Positions 9,876 to 22,363 are shown, counted from the first letter of the stretch. The stretch: 64,000 bases of DNA from Antilocapra americana (GCA_007570785.1 ML664662.1:2233046-2297045); one strand, 5' to 3'. Numbers and translations: made by a program. The notes: generated by a model from the letters alone, not told the origin.

Positions 9876-10745
9876 ATGAAGGAACAAACTAAAAACACAG
9901 ACATCCAAATAAATGAAGAGGAAATAGGCAAACTACTTGAAAAAGAACTCAGAATAATGATAGTAAAGATGATCAAAACCCTTGAAAACAAAATGGAAAA
10001 AATATAAGAATCAATTTTAAAAGACCTAGAAGAATTAAAGAATAAATATACAGAGACAAATAGCACAATTACTGAAATTAAAAATACTCTAGAAGGAATC
10101 AATAGCAGAAAAGCTGAAGCAGAAGAATGATTTAGTGAGCTGGAAGATAAAATGGTAGAAATAACTTATGAAGAGCAGAATAAAGTAAAAAGAATGAAAA
10201 GAACCAAGGATAGTTTTAGAGACCTCTGGGACAATATCAAATATACTAACATTCGAATTATAGGGGTTCCAGAAAAAGAAGAGTAAAAGAAAGGGTATGA
10301 GAAAATTTTTGAAGAGATTATAGTTGAAAATTTCCCCAACGTGGAAAAGGAAATAGTCAATCAAGTACAAGAGGCACAAAGAGTCCAATACAGGATAAAC
10401 CCGAGGAGAAACACACCAAGACACATACTAATCAAACTAACCAAGACTAAACACAAAGGAAAAATATTAAAAGCAGCAAGGGAAAAGCAACAAGTAACAT
10501 ACAAGGGAAATCCCATACGCTTAACAGCTGATCTTTCAGCAGAAACTCTGCAAGCCAGAAGGGAATGGCAGGATATATTTAAAGTACTGAAAGGGAAAAA
10601 AATCTACAACCAAGATTACTGTACCTGGCAAGGATCTCATTCAAAATTGAAGGAGAAATCAAAAGCTTTTCAGACAAGCAAAAGCTAAGAGAATTCAGTA
10701 CCACCAAACCAGCTTTACAACAAACAGTAAAGGGACTTACATAGT
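9876..10745 (+). pseudogene. L1 ORF1 (RNA-binding chaperone), inactivated
   Basis: Starts at ATG 9876 (MKEQTKNTDIQINEEEIGKL). L1 ORF1 encodes a coiled-coil, trimeric nucleic-acid chaperone that coats L1 RNA. In the same frame there are three nonsense codons: TAA at 10005, TGA at 10128 and TAA at 10284. The N-terminal part is rich in Lys, Glu and Ile heptads (coiled coil). The C-terminal block (NTPRHILIKLTKTKHKGKIL, AAREKQQVTYKGNPIRL, SAETLQARREWQDIF) is typical of the ORF1 C-terminal RNA-binding domain. A frameshift at the A-run near 10597 diverts the end of the frame to a stop at 10686. The original frame would have ended near 10745. Confidence 0.9.
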
Positions 10746-10802
10746 CAAGAAATACAAGAGAAGGAAAAAGAGCTACAAAATCAACCCCAAACAATTAAGA
10801 AA

Positions 10803-13800
10803 ATGGAAATAGGAACATATATATCAATAATTACTTTAAATGTAAATAGATTAAATGCTCCAACCAAAAGACACATACTGGCTAAATGGATACAAAAACA
10901 AGACCCATATATATGCTCTCTACAAGAAACCCACTTCAGACCTAAAGACACACATAGACTGAAAGTGAGAGGATAGAAAAATATATTCCATGCAAATGAG
11001 AAGCAAAAGAAAGCTGGAGGAGCAATCCTCATATCAGACAAAATATACCTTAAAATAAAGAATATTATAAGAGGTAAAGAAGGACACTACATAATGATCA
11101 AGGGATCAATCAAAGAGGAAGATATAACGATTGTAAATATCTATACACCCAACATAGGTGCACCTCAATACACAAGACAAACACTAACAGACATAAAAAG
11201 AGATATTGAGAGTAACACAATAATAGTAGGAGACTTTAACACCCCATTCACACCAATAGACAGATGGTCAAAACAGAAAATTAATAAGGAAACACAAGTC
11301 TTAAAGTATACATTAGACAAGATGGATCTCATTGATATCTTCAGGACATTCCATCCAAATGCAGAAGAATACATCTTTTTCTCAAGTGCTCATGGAACAT
11401 TCTCCGGGATAGACCACATCTTGGGTCACAAATCAAATCTCAGTAAATTTAAGAAAACTGAAATCGTATCAAACATCTTCTCCAACCACAACACTATGAG
11501 ACTAGATATCAATTACAAGAAAAAAAACTGTAAGAAACAAACACATGGCGATTAAACAATATGTTTCTAAATTACCAACAGGTTAGTGAAGAAATAAAAA
11601 GGGAAATAAAAAAATTTCTAGAAACAAATGACAATCAAAACATGACAGCTCAAACCCTATGGGATGCAGCAAAAGCAGTTCTAAGAGGGACTGCAATAAA
11701 ATCCTACCTCAAGAAACAAGAAAAAACAACCTAACTTTACACCTAAAACAACTGGAAAAAGAAGAACAAAAAACCCCCAAAATTAGTAAAAGGAAAGAAA
11801 TCATAAAGATCCAAGCAGAAATAATTGAAAAAGAAACAGTAGCAAAGATTGATAAAAGTAAAAGCTGGTTCTTTGAGAAGATAAACAAACTTGACAACCC
11901 CTTATCCAGACTCATAAAGAAAAAGAGAGATAAGAATCAAATCAACAAAATTAGAAATGAAAAAGGAGAGATTACAACAGACAATGCAGAAATACAAAGG
12001 ATTATGAGACTATTATGAACAACTACATGGCAATAAAATGGATAACCTGGAAGAAATCGAGATTCTTAGAAAAGTTCAATCTTCCAAGACTGAACCAGGA
12101 AGAAACAGAAATTATGAACAACCCAATTAAAAGCACTGAAATTGAAGGTGTGATCAAAAATCTCCCCAAAAATAAAAGCCCAGGACCAGATGGCTTCACA
12201 GGAACATTCTATCAAACATTTAGAGAACAGCTAATGCCTATCCTAAAACCCTTTCAAAAAATTGCAGAGGAAAGAACACTACCAAACTCATTCTACAAGG
12301 CCACCATCACCCTGCTACCAAAACCAGACAAAGACAACACACAAAAAGAAAATGATAGGCCAATATCCCTGATGAACATAGATGCAAAAATCCTCAACAA
12401 AATTTTAGCAAACAGAATTCAACAACACCTCAAAAAGCTCATACATAATGATCAAGTTGGGTTTATTCCAGGGATGCAAAGATTCTTCAATATACACAAA
12501 TCAAACAATGTGATACACCATATTAACAAATTAAAAGATAAAAAACATATGATCATCTCAATAGATGCATAAAAAACCTTTGACAAAATTCAGCACCCAT
12601 TTATGTTTAAAACTCTTCAAAATATGGGCATAGAAGGAACCTACCTCAACATAGTAAAGGTCATATATGATAAGCTTATAGCAAACATTATACTCAATGG
12701 TGAAAAACTGAAAGCATTTCCCCTAAAGTCAGGAACAAGACAAGGGTGTCCACTTTTACCACTATTATTCAACATAGTTCTGGAAGTCCTAGCTACAGCA
12801 ATCAGAGAAGAAAAAGAAATAAAAGGAATCCAGATCAGAAGAGAAGAAGTAAAGCTCTCCCTGTTTGCAGATGACATGATACTGTACACAGAAAACCCTA
12901 AAGATAGTATCAGAAAATTACTAGAGCTAATCAGTGAATTTAGGGAAGTTGCAGGATACAAAATCAATATACAGAAATCACTTGCTTTTCTATATACTAA
13001 CAATGAAAAATCAGAAAGTGAAATTAAGGAATCAATCCCATTCACCATTGCAACAAAAAGAATTAAATATCCAAGAATAAACTTACCTAAGGAGACAAAA
13101 GAACTGTAACACAGAAAATTATAAGACACTAATGAAAGCAATCAAAGATGACATAAACAGATGGAGAGATATTGCATGTTCCTGGGTATGAAGAATCAAT
13201 ATTGTGAAAATGACTATACTACCAAACGCAATCTTCAGAGTCAATGCAATCCCATTACCAATGGCATTTTTCACAGAACTAGAACAAAAAATGTCACAAT
13301 TCATATGGAAACACAAAAGACTTCAAATAGCCAAAACAGTCTGAGAAAGAAGAATGGAGCTGGAGGAATCAACCTTTTTGACTTCAGATTATACTCCAAA
13401 GCTACAGTCATCAAGACAGTATGGTACTAACACAAAAACAGAAATCTAGACCAATGGAACAAGATAGAAAGCTCAGAAATAAACCCATGCACCTATAGGT
13501 ATCTTATCTTTGACAAAGGAGGCAAGAATATACAATGGGGCAAAGATAGCCTCTTCAATAAATGGTGCTGGGAAAACTGGTCAGCTACATGTAAAAGAAT
13601 GAAATTAGAACACTTCCTAACACCATACACAAAGATCAACTCAAAATGGATTAAAGACCTAAATGTAAGACCAGAAACTATAAAAATCTTAGAGGAAAAC
13701 ATAGGCAGAACCCTCGATGACATAAATCAAAGCAAGATCCTCTATGACCCACCTCCTAGATTAATGGAAATAAAACCAAAGTAAATAAGTGGGACCTGAC

Positions 13801-14583
13801 TAAACTTAAAAGCTTTTGTCAGGAAAAGCAAAGGAAACTATAAGCAAGGTGAAAAGGCAACCCTCAGAATGGGAGAAAATAATAGCAAGTGAAACAACTA
13901 ACAAAGGACTAATTTCCAAAATATAGAAGCAGCTCATACAACTCAACACCAGAAAAACAAACAACCCAATCAAAAAGTGGGCAAAAGACATAAACAGACA
14001 TTTCTCCAAACAAGACATACAGATGGCTGACAAACACATGAAAAGATACTCAACATTTCTCATTATTAGAGAAATGCAAATCAAAACTACAGTGAGGTAT
14101 CCTCTCACACTGGTCAGAATGGCCATCATCAAAATTCTGCAAACAATAAATGCTGGAGACAGTGTGGAGAAAAGGGAATTCTTCTGCTTTGTTGGTGGGA
14201 ATGTAAATTGATACAGCTACTATGGAAGCTGGTATGGAGATTCCTTAAATAACTAGGACTAAAACCACCATATGACCCAGCAATCCCACTCCTAGGCATA
14301 TACCCTGAGGAAACCAAAACTGAAAAAGACACATGTATCCCATTGTTCACTGAAGCATTATTTACAATAGCTAGAACATGGAAGCAACTTTGATGTCCAT
14401 TGATAGAAGAATGAATAAAGAAGTTGTGGTACATATACACAATGGAATATTATTCAGTCATAAAAAGGAACACATTGAGTCAGTTCTAATGAGGTGGATG
14501 AACCTATAACCTATTATACAGAGTGAAGTAAGTCAAAAAGAGAAAGAGAAATCTCACATTCTAACACATATATACAGAACCTA
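10803..14583 (+). pseudogene. L1 ORF2 (endonuclease/reverse transcriptase), inactivated
   Basis: Starts at ATG 10803 (MEIGTYISIITLNVNRLN). ORF2p nicks target DNA and reverse-transcribes L1 RNA. The endonuclease domain shows LQETHF, GDFNTP (about 11228-11245) and SGIDHILG (about 11404). The reverse transcriptase domain shows [52 protein letters not shown] and FADDMI (12864-12881). Breaks include TAG near 10975, a stop at about 11553, another near 12018 and TAA at 12570. The last lies in the RT motif A region, where SIDA is followed by a stop instead of Glu. A further stop falls at 13107. The C-terminal part continues to about 14583 with the CNPLWKxLWRF-like region recognisable only at DNA level. 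Confidence 0.93.
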
Positions 14584-14965
14584 GAAAAATGGTACTGAAG
14601 AATTTATTTACAGGGCAGCAATGCAGAAACAGACCAAGAAAAGACTTATGGACATGGGGATGGGGGAGGAGAGGGTGAGATGTATGGAAAGAGTAACATG
14701 GAAACTTACATTACCACATGTAAAATAGATAGGCAACAAGAATTTGCTGTATGGCTCAGGAAACTCAAACAGGGGATCTGTTTCAACCTAGAGGGGTGAG
14801 ATGGAGGGGGAGATGGGAGGGAGGTTCAAAAGGGAAAGGACATATATACATACATACATACATATATACCTATGGCTGATTCATGTTGAGGTTTGACAGA
14901 AAACAACAAAATTCTGTAAAGCAATTACCCTTCAATAAAAAATAAATTAAAAAAATATGCATCTG

Positions 14966-17900
14966 TGTGTGTGCTGTTGGGAGGAGGGGAGGTGGGTAGG
15001 AGAAAATGAAGGAGAATGTTGGAGTTCAAAGATTTCAAGAAGGTGAAATCTCTTTGATGAAAGGGGCTGGTTTCTTTCAGGTCCAGCTAGCATTGAGCAC
15101 CCAAACCCTGTTACTGCACACGGTGATCGAGTAAGGTCACATTCTCTGACTAAAGGGCTCTGGGATGGCAAGTACAATGATGTCTGTCATTCACTCTAAG
15201 TGATTCAGCATATACCATGTGATTGGATGTGTGTGAGAGTTTAAGCTTCAGTGCTAGGGGCCATCAGTTACCCCACGCCAGGAGTACTCAGCTGACATTC
15301 AATCAAAAAGGTCACCTTGGAAAGGCAGCTCCTTCAAGCATGCCATCCATACCATTCCAATAAACACTCAAGGCTTTCCTACTAATTAGTACATAGTGCA
15401 TATCAGAAATGGGTTTTCATGGGTGGAATGAGTGACTTGTCAGCTAGCAGAAAGAATGCCAGAAACGGGCTCTCTTCTCACCTGTACCAGATGTGGTTGG
15501 CATGCCACCTGTGGTCCCCTCACCTGTACACTTTGGGCATACAAGCCCACTGCCAAGGGCCAGTATCTGCATTGCCTGGGCTGTGGGCTTTATTTTGTCA
15601 TTGAAGTCCACTTTGTTGTCTGTGTGTCTAGTGACAGGGGTCAGGAAATTTATTCCTATTGTGTAGCCCTCAATCAATCATTAACCAGAGTTGGTGCATA
15701 AACACCCCAGCTCCCTTTCCCCTCAAATGGGATAACTCAGGTGTGTGGTATACATTGGCTCCAAGTATTTAGCCTACAGATTTAACTTCTAGTTACCTAC
15801 AATGGTAATGGGCTTGGCAATACACTTTTATTGAATGGCCTTAGCCATTCTCCTATTGGTGGTTCCTTCACCTCCTAAATGGACTATCTGGCTTATGGGA
15901 AAACCCAAATGGATGCATGAACAGGCCATAAGAAGCTAGCAAGGCCTATAGCCCATATTCACTTGCAGTTCTAAACTGAAATTTGAAATGATCTTGTACC
16001 CAACCTTGAACAGGAGAAATTCAATCACACCATTCAAAAATCCTGCCTCTGTAGCTTTGAGATTTACCTTTAGCGAACCTTTTAAGCAAGGTGATTATTG
16101 GAGCACCAGAAAGGACAGAGACTCAGGGCTTCTAAGCCTTCAGGTTGTAAGAATTGTCCCTGTGTTTTCCTTTTTAAAAAAGTCAATAAAAGTCTATGCA
16201 AGTGGTAGAATTTGTTTACAAACTTGCATTCTTTGGGCAAGGTTATAGGAAAGGTTGTTACTGCTTCCTCATCTCAAAGTTTCTCTTGGCTACAATGGCC
16301 TACCCAAAAGAACCAAATAACTGTGTGTGCTGGCACAGACTGCTTCAAAATTACAGGGAAACAGGCTACTGAACACCAAGATGTATATATATATATAAGC
16401 AGTGACTACTGAGCACTAAACATACCCCAGGGTCCTTCCTCAGATTTCATCTGTATAAAGTACTCAAACCTTTCACATAGCCTTGAGAAGCAAGCACATA
16501 GAATTAGGAGTAACTGAGATTGACTTCCCCACCAGCTCAGAGCAGATCAAGTTGAATTTAGTAAAATACACGCTTCACTTTTTACACTCAGATTTATAAA
16601 CTAAAACTCATACTTACACACATTAAAATTTTACATTGCCTATGTTTTTCCACAATTAGCCAAACCTAGACTGTGTCCTCAGTCACTGAATTTTCCAACA
16701 GGTCCATTGATTTCAGTTATACTTGAGTTCTTCCTACCTCCATCAGCTCTCAACCAGGCAGTCCAGGGTCTCTGTCTGGACCCTGCCACACCTTCTAACT
16801 GGAATGGTTTGTTTTTGCCCTACAATGTTCCTATTTCACAATGTGCTACAGGCAAGAGACTTGAAAGGCTTAGTGAATCCATGGCTGGGATCTGGAATGA
16901 TCTGAAGGCTTCTTCACTTATATGCAAGGTGTCAGAGCTAAGATGATTCAAAGTCTGGGTTTCTCTGGGATGGTTGACCAAAGCATCTAACATATGGTCT
17001 CTCTTTGTAGTCTGGATTCTGTCAGCATGAGAACTGGTTTGTAAAGGGGGCATCCAGAGGGAGAGAGTATTCAAAGAATAAGCATTTCAAGAGCCATAGA
17101 GGAAACTGCAGGGTGTCTTATGACCAAATCTCAGAACTCACATACATAACATACTTTTGCCATACTCTACTGGACAAAGCAGTCACAAGCCTGCCTAGAT
17201 TCAAAGGGAGGGGACCTAACTCCCATCTTTAAATAAAGAGGAGTGTCAGAGGATTTAAAGCTTTTTTAAAAAAGAAAAAACAAAAAACCCACCATGGCCA
17301 GGAAAGGGTAAGAGGTGTCAAAGGTAAATCATCCATGTATTTGAAATCCTATAGGATCTTCCCTTGAATGAGCTGATCCTTCATCGAATGCAGATGAAGC
17401 TCCGGATGTTTGATACCGACTCAGTTCAAGAATGATTCATGTGATTGTTGCTGCCACATCCAGAGGATGAAATGGAAGGGAAGACAGCTGAAATATTAAT
17501 CTATGGAGGCCTGTCTTTTCATGAGGTCTTATAAATTATACAAAGCGAGTCACTGGTTCTAAGTGGATTAGCTGCCCATCATGTAGGCAAGGTCATGGCC
17601 CATGCTCTAGTTAAGGAAGATTGTTTCCCTCCAGTTTAAATGATAATATATCTAGAGAAACTTTGAACTCGAATGCAAGTAGGCAAGCTAAGTTGAAATT
17701 TCTTATCATGAAACCAAATAAATTACCTCTCTTTGAGGCAGTGGTTTCTTAAATTCCAAAGGAAGGAAGTAGAAAGTGAAAAATAAACCAAAGTTTTAAT
17801 GAGTTGCCATCCAGAGAATTTATATAGCTTTCCAAATCATTCTAGGAGCCTGGATTCCATGACTTCACAGTGGTCCATCAAGGTCTTTGAAAGTTATTAG

Positions 17901-17969
17901 GTGATTAGCATAATGATGATTTCCATAATTATGAGATCATCTACTGTATTTGGAGAATTCCTTCAAATT
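14966..17969. other. Long mostly unique stretch
   Basis: About 3 kb without an interspersed repeat that I can name; only a short (TA)n at about 16383-16397 and A-rich patches near 17265-17290. Open frames at 15419-15701 on both strands (61 to 89 codons) include a Cys-rich stretch (CTRCGW, CLGCG), but no family is recognised and there is no splice context. It is the longest low-repeat stretch in the left half. Confidence 0.5.
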
Positions 17970-18120
17970 TTTTGAGGGATCTTAACAGTAATTATCTCAT
18001 TTTATTTTCATAATCATACCACAAGATGGGATGGACTAGTAAGTCCATCTTACAGATAAAGAAAAAGGAGGTACTCAGAAGGGTTCATACATTGTACAAC
18101 TTAGCCAACAATGTTTTGGC
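17970..18120 (-). mobile_element. MIR/CR1-like ancient repeat
   Basis: AGTAATTATCTCATTTTATTTTCATAATCATACC, ATCTTACAGATAAAGAAAAAGGAGG and TACAACTTAGCC follow the inverted MIR/L3-type 3' order (ATTATCTCATTT...CATTTTACAGATGAGGAAACTG). It is strongly diverged. Confidence 0.55.
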
Positions 18121-18888
18121 AGGCCAGCCCTTGAAATCGACACTCCCACCCTAATTCCTAGTTAAACAGATAATATTAATCCTGCAATTGTTTCTATGGT
18201 GCTCCAGTGAACATCTGTGATGCTCCAGCAATTTTCACGATTCCTCCCCAGACACAAAATCACAGACCAAGGGCTGGGAAGAAGGCTTGAATTTCTTCCT
18301 CATCAGCCTGTTTCTCAGCATCCTCTAGCATACCCTAAATCTTTCAAGGCCAGTGGTGCTTCAGAACTGCTTTGAACTATAATAAAAGGCACCGTAGAAA
18401 TATTCCTTCCAGCTGCTGAGCTTACAAGACTAAGGGTGATCTCAGATGCCTCTGGGCACAGTGCCCTGTGCAATGAACAATTAACCTGGAGCCAGTTTCC
18501 TCTCCTTAGAGTTCAGGATTTACTGGCTGACACCACACAGTTACTGTGGGTCACGTTAGTCCATCTCTCTCTCTACCCAATATGTCTAACTCATCACCAA
18601 ATCCTCTCTAATGCTCATAAACATGCCCCTTGGCCTTGGGTATACCTGTGAATGTTTAACAACGGATTCTATCAAAAAAGATAAAAAAGCAAAGCAAAAC
18701 AAAAACAGTCACCTACGATTTGTATGTGGGCCAATTTCTTCGGTGTAAATACTTTCACCATTGCTGATTTCAAACTAAAAATCTGACCATGTTTCCCTGC
18801 TGCATGAGACCCAAGCCTGGTTCCTTTGCCCAGTATAAATCCTGACATCTACAGCAAGACACACAAGTTCCTTCAGGGTCTGGAACAG
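18121..18888. other. Unique sequence, nothing recognised
   Basis: No gene and no clear repeat. Contains an A-rich patch at about 18675-18705. Confidence 0.5.
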
Positions 18889-19255
18889 TGGTTTTCAATG
18901 CTGGCTGCCCATGAGAACCACCTGAAGATGCTACCTTTATTTAAAATGTTTATATTTTGTTCATGGAGTTTTTGCATTCATTTTTGTTTTTTTTAAACTA
19001 CTGCATTCACCTATTGCTTATTTTGATGACTGGGTTTGTTGCTGTACCCTTAAATTTCATCGGCAAAGCAAGTACTTCATTTGGTTCACTCTAGTCTCTC
19101 CTCTGCTACCTGGAGAAATTTTTTAAATCCCTGTGTCAACACCACAACCCACACTTATTACAACAGACTCTCTGGAGGTGGGAACCAGGCATCAACATTT
19201 TGGAAGCTTCCTGATTAATTCTAAGTCTACTTTGAGAACCTCAGTCTAGCTTTCC
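18889..19255 (+). mobile_element. MER5-type hAT DNA transposon with an internal insertion
   Basis: Left end AGTGGTTTTCAATGCTGGCTGCCCATGAGAACCACCTG and right part CCACAACCCACACTTATTACAACAGACTCTCTGGAGG, ending CTACTTTGAGAACCTCAG, give the terminal inverted ends and interior of MER5 (a non-autonomous Charlie relative, about 180 bp). Here the copy is about 365 bp because an AT-rich piece of roughly 180 bp lies between about 18925 and 19105. The pieces CACCTG and CTACCTG at its borders may be a short duplicated target. Confidence 0.7.
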
Positions 19256-19497
19256 TGACTTTCTGGCCTCATCTCTTGCCTTGGGTGTACTCTACATTTG
19301 CAGTCTAGCAGTACTAAATGCCTGTAGGTCCTAGACCATCCTAGGCAGCTTCATACCTCCAAGCACTTGTAGTGGCTATTCTGTCTACTTGCAATATTCT
19401 TGCTCCCTGTGCTATCTACTGAAGCATTATTCTTTATCCCAAACATTTGCTAAGATGCTTTCATGGGCTTCTCCCACCCCATGATGCTAATCCCTAA

Positions 19498-20175
19498 CTG
19501 TATTAGTCATCCACTGCTTCGTAACAAATTGCCACAAAACTAGAAGCTTAAAGCAACGTGCATTTCTTATCTCCCAATGTCTGGAGGTTGACAGTCTGAG
19601 CCCACGTGGCTTAACCGAGTCCTTTGTTTTGGAGTCTTTCATGAGGCTGCAATCAAGATGTCAGCTAGGTTTGGTGTTTCATCTGAAAGCCCATCCCCCT
19701 CCCTTCCCACTTCAGTCCTTCCTTAGGTGGAGGTTTATTACCAGTTGTTTGCCTCTTTTCCTCTCAGCTTCATTTCTGCCCTTCTGTGCTCTGCTCTGCG
19801 TCATTCAGGGTTGGAATCCTACAAACCCAATTTCCCAGACTCATTGGCCAGTGGGCTCTCAGGAGGTTCTTCTAATGGCAAGAAGTGGCAGGCTACTGGA
19901 AAGGTAAGAAGGAGACAGAAGACGGTTTTCTGTTTTTCTCTTCAGAGTGGTATCTTTATGAGCAGGGGGCATCTCTAGGCTCTAGGGACTTTGGTGATTC
20001 TAGAAGGCCTTCTCGAGTTTCAACAATGGCTCTATTCTGGCGAATTCTCCAGCTGCATTGGTGGACAGAAGGCCTTTGGGCTCTAGTGATGTGCCTCCTG
20101 CTGTCTGTCACTCAGCCTAAAGGTGACAAGAGTGTCTGTGACTTTCCACTAGGAGTTGCTAATCTCTAGCTTACC
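19498..20175 (-). mobile_element. MaLR-like LTR fragment
   Basis: It opens with CTGTATTAGTCATCCACTGCTTCGTAACAAATTGCCACAAAACTAG and continues CATTTCTTATCTC, GGAGGTTGACAGTCTGAGC, CATGAGGCTGCAATCAAG, the familiar inverted start of a widespread LTR ('TATTGCTGCGTAACAAATTACC'). Confidence falls after about 19700. Overlapping plus-strand frames (60-94 codons) are ignored. Confidence 0.6.
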
Positions 20176-21640
20176 ACATATCATCGACTGGGTTGTCTGG
20201 AAGCTGATACTGATGTGGAATTGGGAGGCAGGATATTTACCAAGGAGAGGGAGCAGGAGGCAGCAAGATGGGGTAGAGGGAGAAGTCAAACTGCTATTCT
20301 GATTTGACTGAGGTCTGGTCAACTCCACAGATGTTGGATATAGAACCCTTCAGAGGTATCTGCCAGTGCACCAAAATGGCATCTCAGAGGGTGCGGCCTG
20401 ACCAAGTGCTCTCTGCAGCTGAGGCCTACTCTGACAAGAGCTGACAGCTGAAAGCTTTTCTCCCCCAGCACCCCCAACACTCTCAGCATCTGAAACAAAA
20501 GTCCTTCCTTCTGGGAACTGTGGGTAGAACATCATGGTGTCCACCACACATCTCGTCTCCCTGCCCATCCAATACTTTGGTACCCAATTCTGTGTATCCA
20601 GTTTTGAAATACTTAGAGTGTATTATGCTGTCTTGACTGAACATTCACTGACAACAAAAGGCACAGTGCCATCTGTGAAATGAAAAGGTCATCATTCAAG
20701 GGCAGTTACTAACAGACAAGGGGAGCATGGGAAAGCTCACATGGTGATGGAAGCTGGAGTCTCAGACAGAGAGAAAAGGGCCAAAGGGCAGCTGTCAGCA
20801 TGCTCACTCCCCCACGCACACCTACTGTGGTCGAATCATGAGGGTGGCAAAGGAAGGAACTAGAAACACTGAGAGAGTTGTGGAGGGTTCTAAGTATGGG
20901 CGGGTGTGCTGCTCCTTGCCTCCTATGGGAAGTTGCAAGCCCCTCAGAGTAAGCCCCATATTCAACCTGATGCTTATACACATGGTCTCACAGAGGTCAT
21001 GATTTTAAAATGGAAGAAGGAACCAGAAATGAAGGGGGGAAAAATGCATGCTGACCAGTCAGCCCCCTTTAAGAGCTTTCACAGACACTCCACCCAGTGA
21101 CCAATATAGGCTGGAAAATGTGGTTTTGATTTGGCCATATTGCCGCCCCAAATAAAATAGTATTCTGTTTATCAGGCAGGAGAGGGAAATGGATACTCAG
21201 TAGGCAATTAGCAGTCCTCACCACAGATGGTGATAGTAAATTGGCAAATTCTGAGTATATTCATCCTTGCCAAAATTAAAAGTTGACATCATTATGGCAG
21301 TCCCCTTGATTTTTAAAACATTATATTGGTTTGTGAAATACAAAACCCAGGCCCAGTGCTCTTAATCACTTTGCTGTACAAGCTTGGACTAGGATACACG
21401 ATTATTTGATAAAAAATAGCAAATGTGAAAAACTCATCTAGGCTGAATGGCAGATGAAAAAAAGACCCTGAGAGACCTGCCCACCACACATGTGGCCTTT
21501 CTTTCTGCTTCTCTTGAGTGACCAAGTGCTCACTGTGACCTTTTGAGACACTTCTGCTTTCCCATAAACAGGTTCTTAACATGGGGTGTAATGGGCCACG
21601 TTGGAGGGGAGAGTGGTGCAGCCTCCTGGGCCCCTCCAGC
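20176..21640. other. Unique sequence, nothing recognised
   Basis: About 1.5 kb of unassigned sequence. The 141-codon minus-strand frame at 21313-21738 crosses into the L2 region and is taken as chance. Confidence 0.5.
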
Positions 21641-21984
21641 CTTCTACCCCATCTCCTGGCCTCGCTAGCTCTGTCCCATACTCTAGTTATCCTCAGTGGC
21701 CTGTCCTTCCTGGCATTCACCCAATATCTTGCCTCCATTGCCTTCCTTGAATTGCTGCCAGCTGTATTCTTGCCAATTTCCTACAACTATGGGAAAATTC
21801 CTTCCATCTCTTCAGGCTCAACTCAAATGCTGCCTCCTCTATGGAGGCTCTGAGCTCCCTTCAACTTGAAGCAGCTCTTCTTGTCTGAACTCCCAGAGAA
21901 CTTCATTGGTGCCTCTATTACAATACTTTATCCATATTATGGTTATACAGGTATGTTTGATTCCTTTAAGTGAGCATAATTATC

Positions 21985-22285
21985 TTTTTTATTTTTTAAA
22001 AATCTATTTAAAAATTGACATGCAGTTGATTTTTGGGGCTTCCCTGGTGGCTCAATGGTAAAGAATTCACCTGCAAATGCAGGAGACTTGGGTTCGATCC
22101 CTGGGTCGAGAAGATCCTCTGGAGAAGGAAATGACAACCCACTCCAGTATTCTTGTCTAGAAAATCCCATGAACAGAGGAGCCTCGTAGGCTATAATCCA
22201 TGGGGTCGCAAAAGACATAGACATGACTTAGCGACTAAACAACAATAGTTGATTTATAATATTGTGTTAGTTTCATATCAATGTA
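21985..22285 (-). mobile_element. L1 3'-end fragment inserted in L2
   Basis: TTTTTTATTTTTTAAAAATC, then AATTGACATGCAGTTGATTT and, after the SINE, AGTTGATTTATAATATTGTGTTAGTTTCA. Joined, this is the inverted 3' tail of an artiodactyl L1 ('AACTAACACAATATTGTAAATCAACT'). Short fragment; left border approximate. Confidence 0.6.
22033..22246 (+). mobile_element. Bov-tA SINE with intact B box
   Basis: Sense copy: GGGGCTTCCCTGGTGGCTCAATGG (A-box region), GGTTCGATCC (B box, 22091-22100), CACTCCAGTATTCTTG, and a 3' end GACTTAGCGACTAAACAACAAT. Perfect 9-bp target duplication AGTTGATTT at 22024-22032 and 22247-22255, which places it inside the L1 fragment. Confidence 0.96.
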
Positions 22286-22363
22286 AGCCCAGAACTTAGA
22301 ATAGTAACTGGCACACAGAAGGTATTCAGTGCATGTTTGCTGAAAGAATAGATATATTAAAAA

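Larger units (their letters stand above)
9377..14951 (+). mobile_element. L1 LINE of ruminant type, about 5.6 kb, decayed
   Basis: Order: partial 5' UTR (about 9377-9875), ORF1 (9876-about 10745), short inter-ORF spacer, ORF2 (10803-about 14583), 3' UTR with a purine-rich block near 14656-14690, an (ATAC)n patch near 14840-14870, and an A-rich tail (AATAAAAAATAAATTAAAAAAA). Flanks AAAATGTGCCTCTG (9363-9376) and AAAATATGCATCTG (14952-14965) match at 12 of 14 positions and begin with AAAA, as expected for the L1 endonuclease site, so they are read as the target duplication. The 5' end is truncated inside the UTR. Both ORFs carry nonsense codons, so the copy cannot move. Confidence 0.95.
21650..22345 (+). 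mobile_element. L2 LINE 3' part, interrupted by nested insertions
   Basis: Left part: CTGTATTCTTGCCAATTTCC, CTTCAGGCTCAACTCAAATGCTGCCTCCTC, GGAGGCTCTGAGCTCCCTTCAAC, all typical of the L2 3' ORF/UTR. Right part (22286-22345): AAGCCCAGAACTTAGAATAGTAACTGGCACACAGAAGGTATTCAGTG...TGTTTGCTGAA, the diagnostic L2 terminus. The middle is occupied by an L1 fragment that itself holds a Bov-tA. Confidence 0.75.

Noticed and set aside
11094..13109. Open frames encoding endonuclease and reverse transcriptase pieces, as a possible domesticated gene
   Set aside because: They lie in a 5.6-kb L1 copy with target duplications, an A-rich tail and several nonsense codons. Nothing suggests selection.
15419..15701. 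Cys-rich plus-strand frame (CTRCGW, CLGCG) suggesting a zinc-binding domain
   Set aside because: Cysteine spacing fits no family I know, the minus strand is open too, and no splice sites or start context support it.
22088..22104. tRNA gene-like B box (GGTTCGATCC)
   Set aside because: It belongs to the tRNA-derived head of a Bov-tA SINE; no cloverleaf with intact acceptor stem is present.
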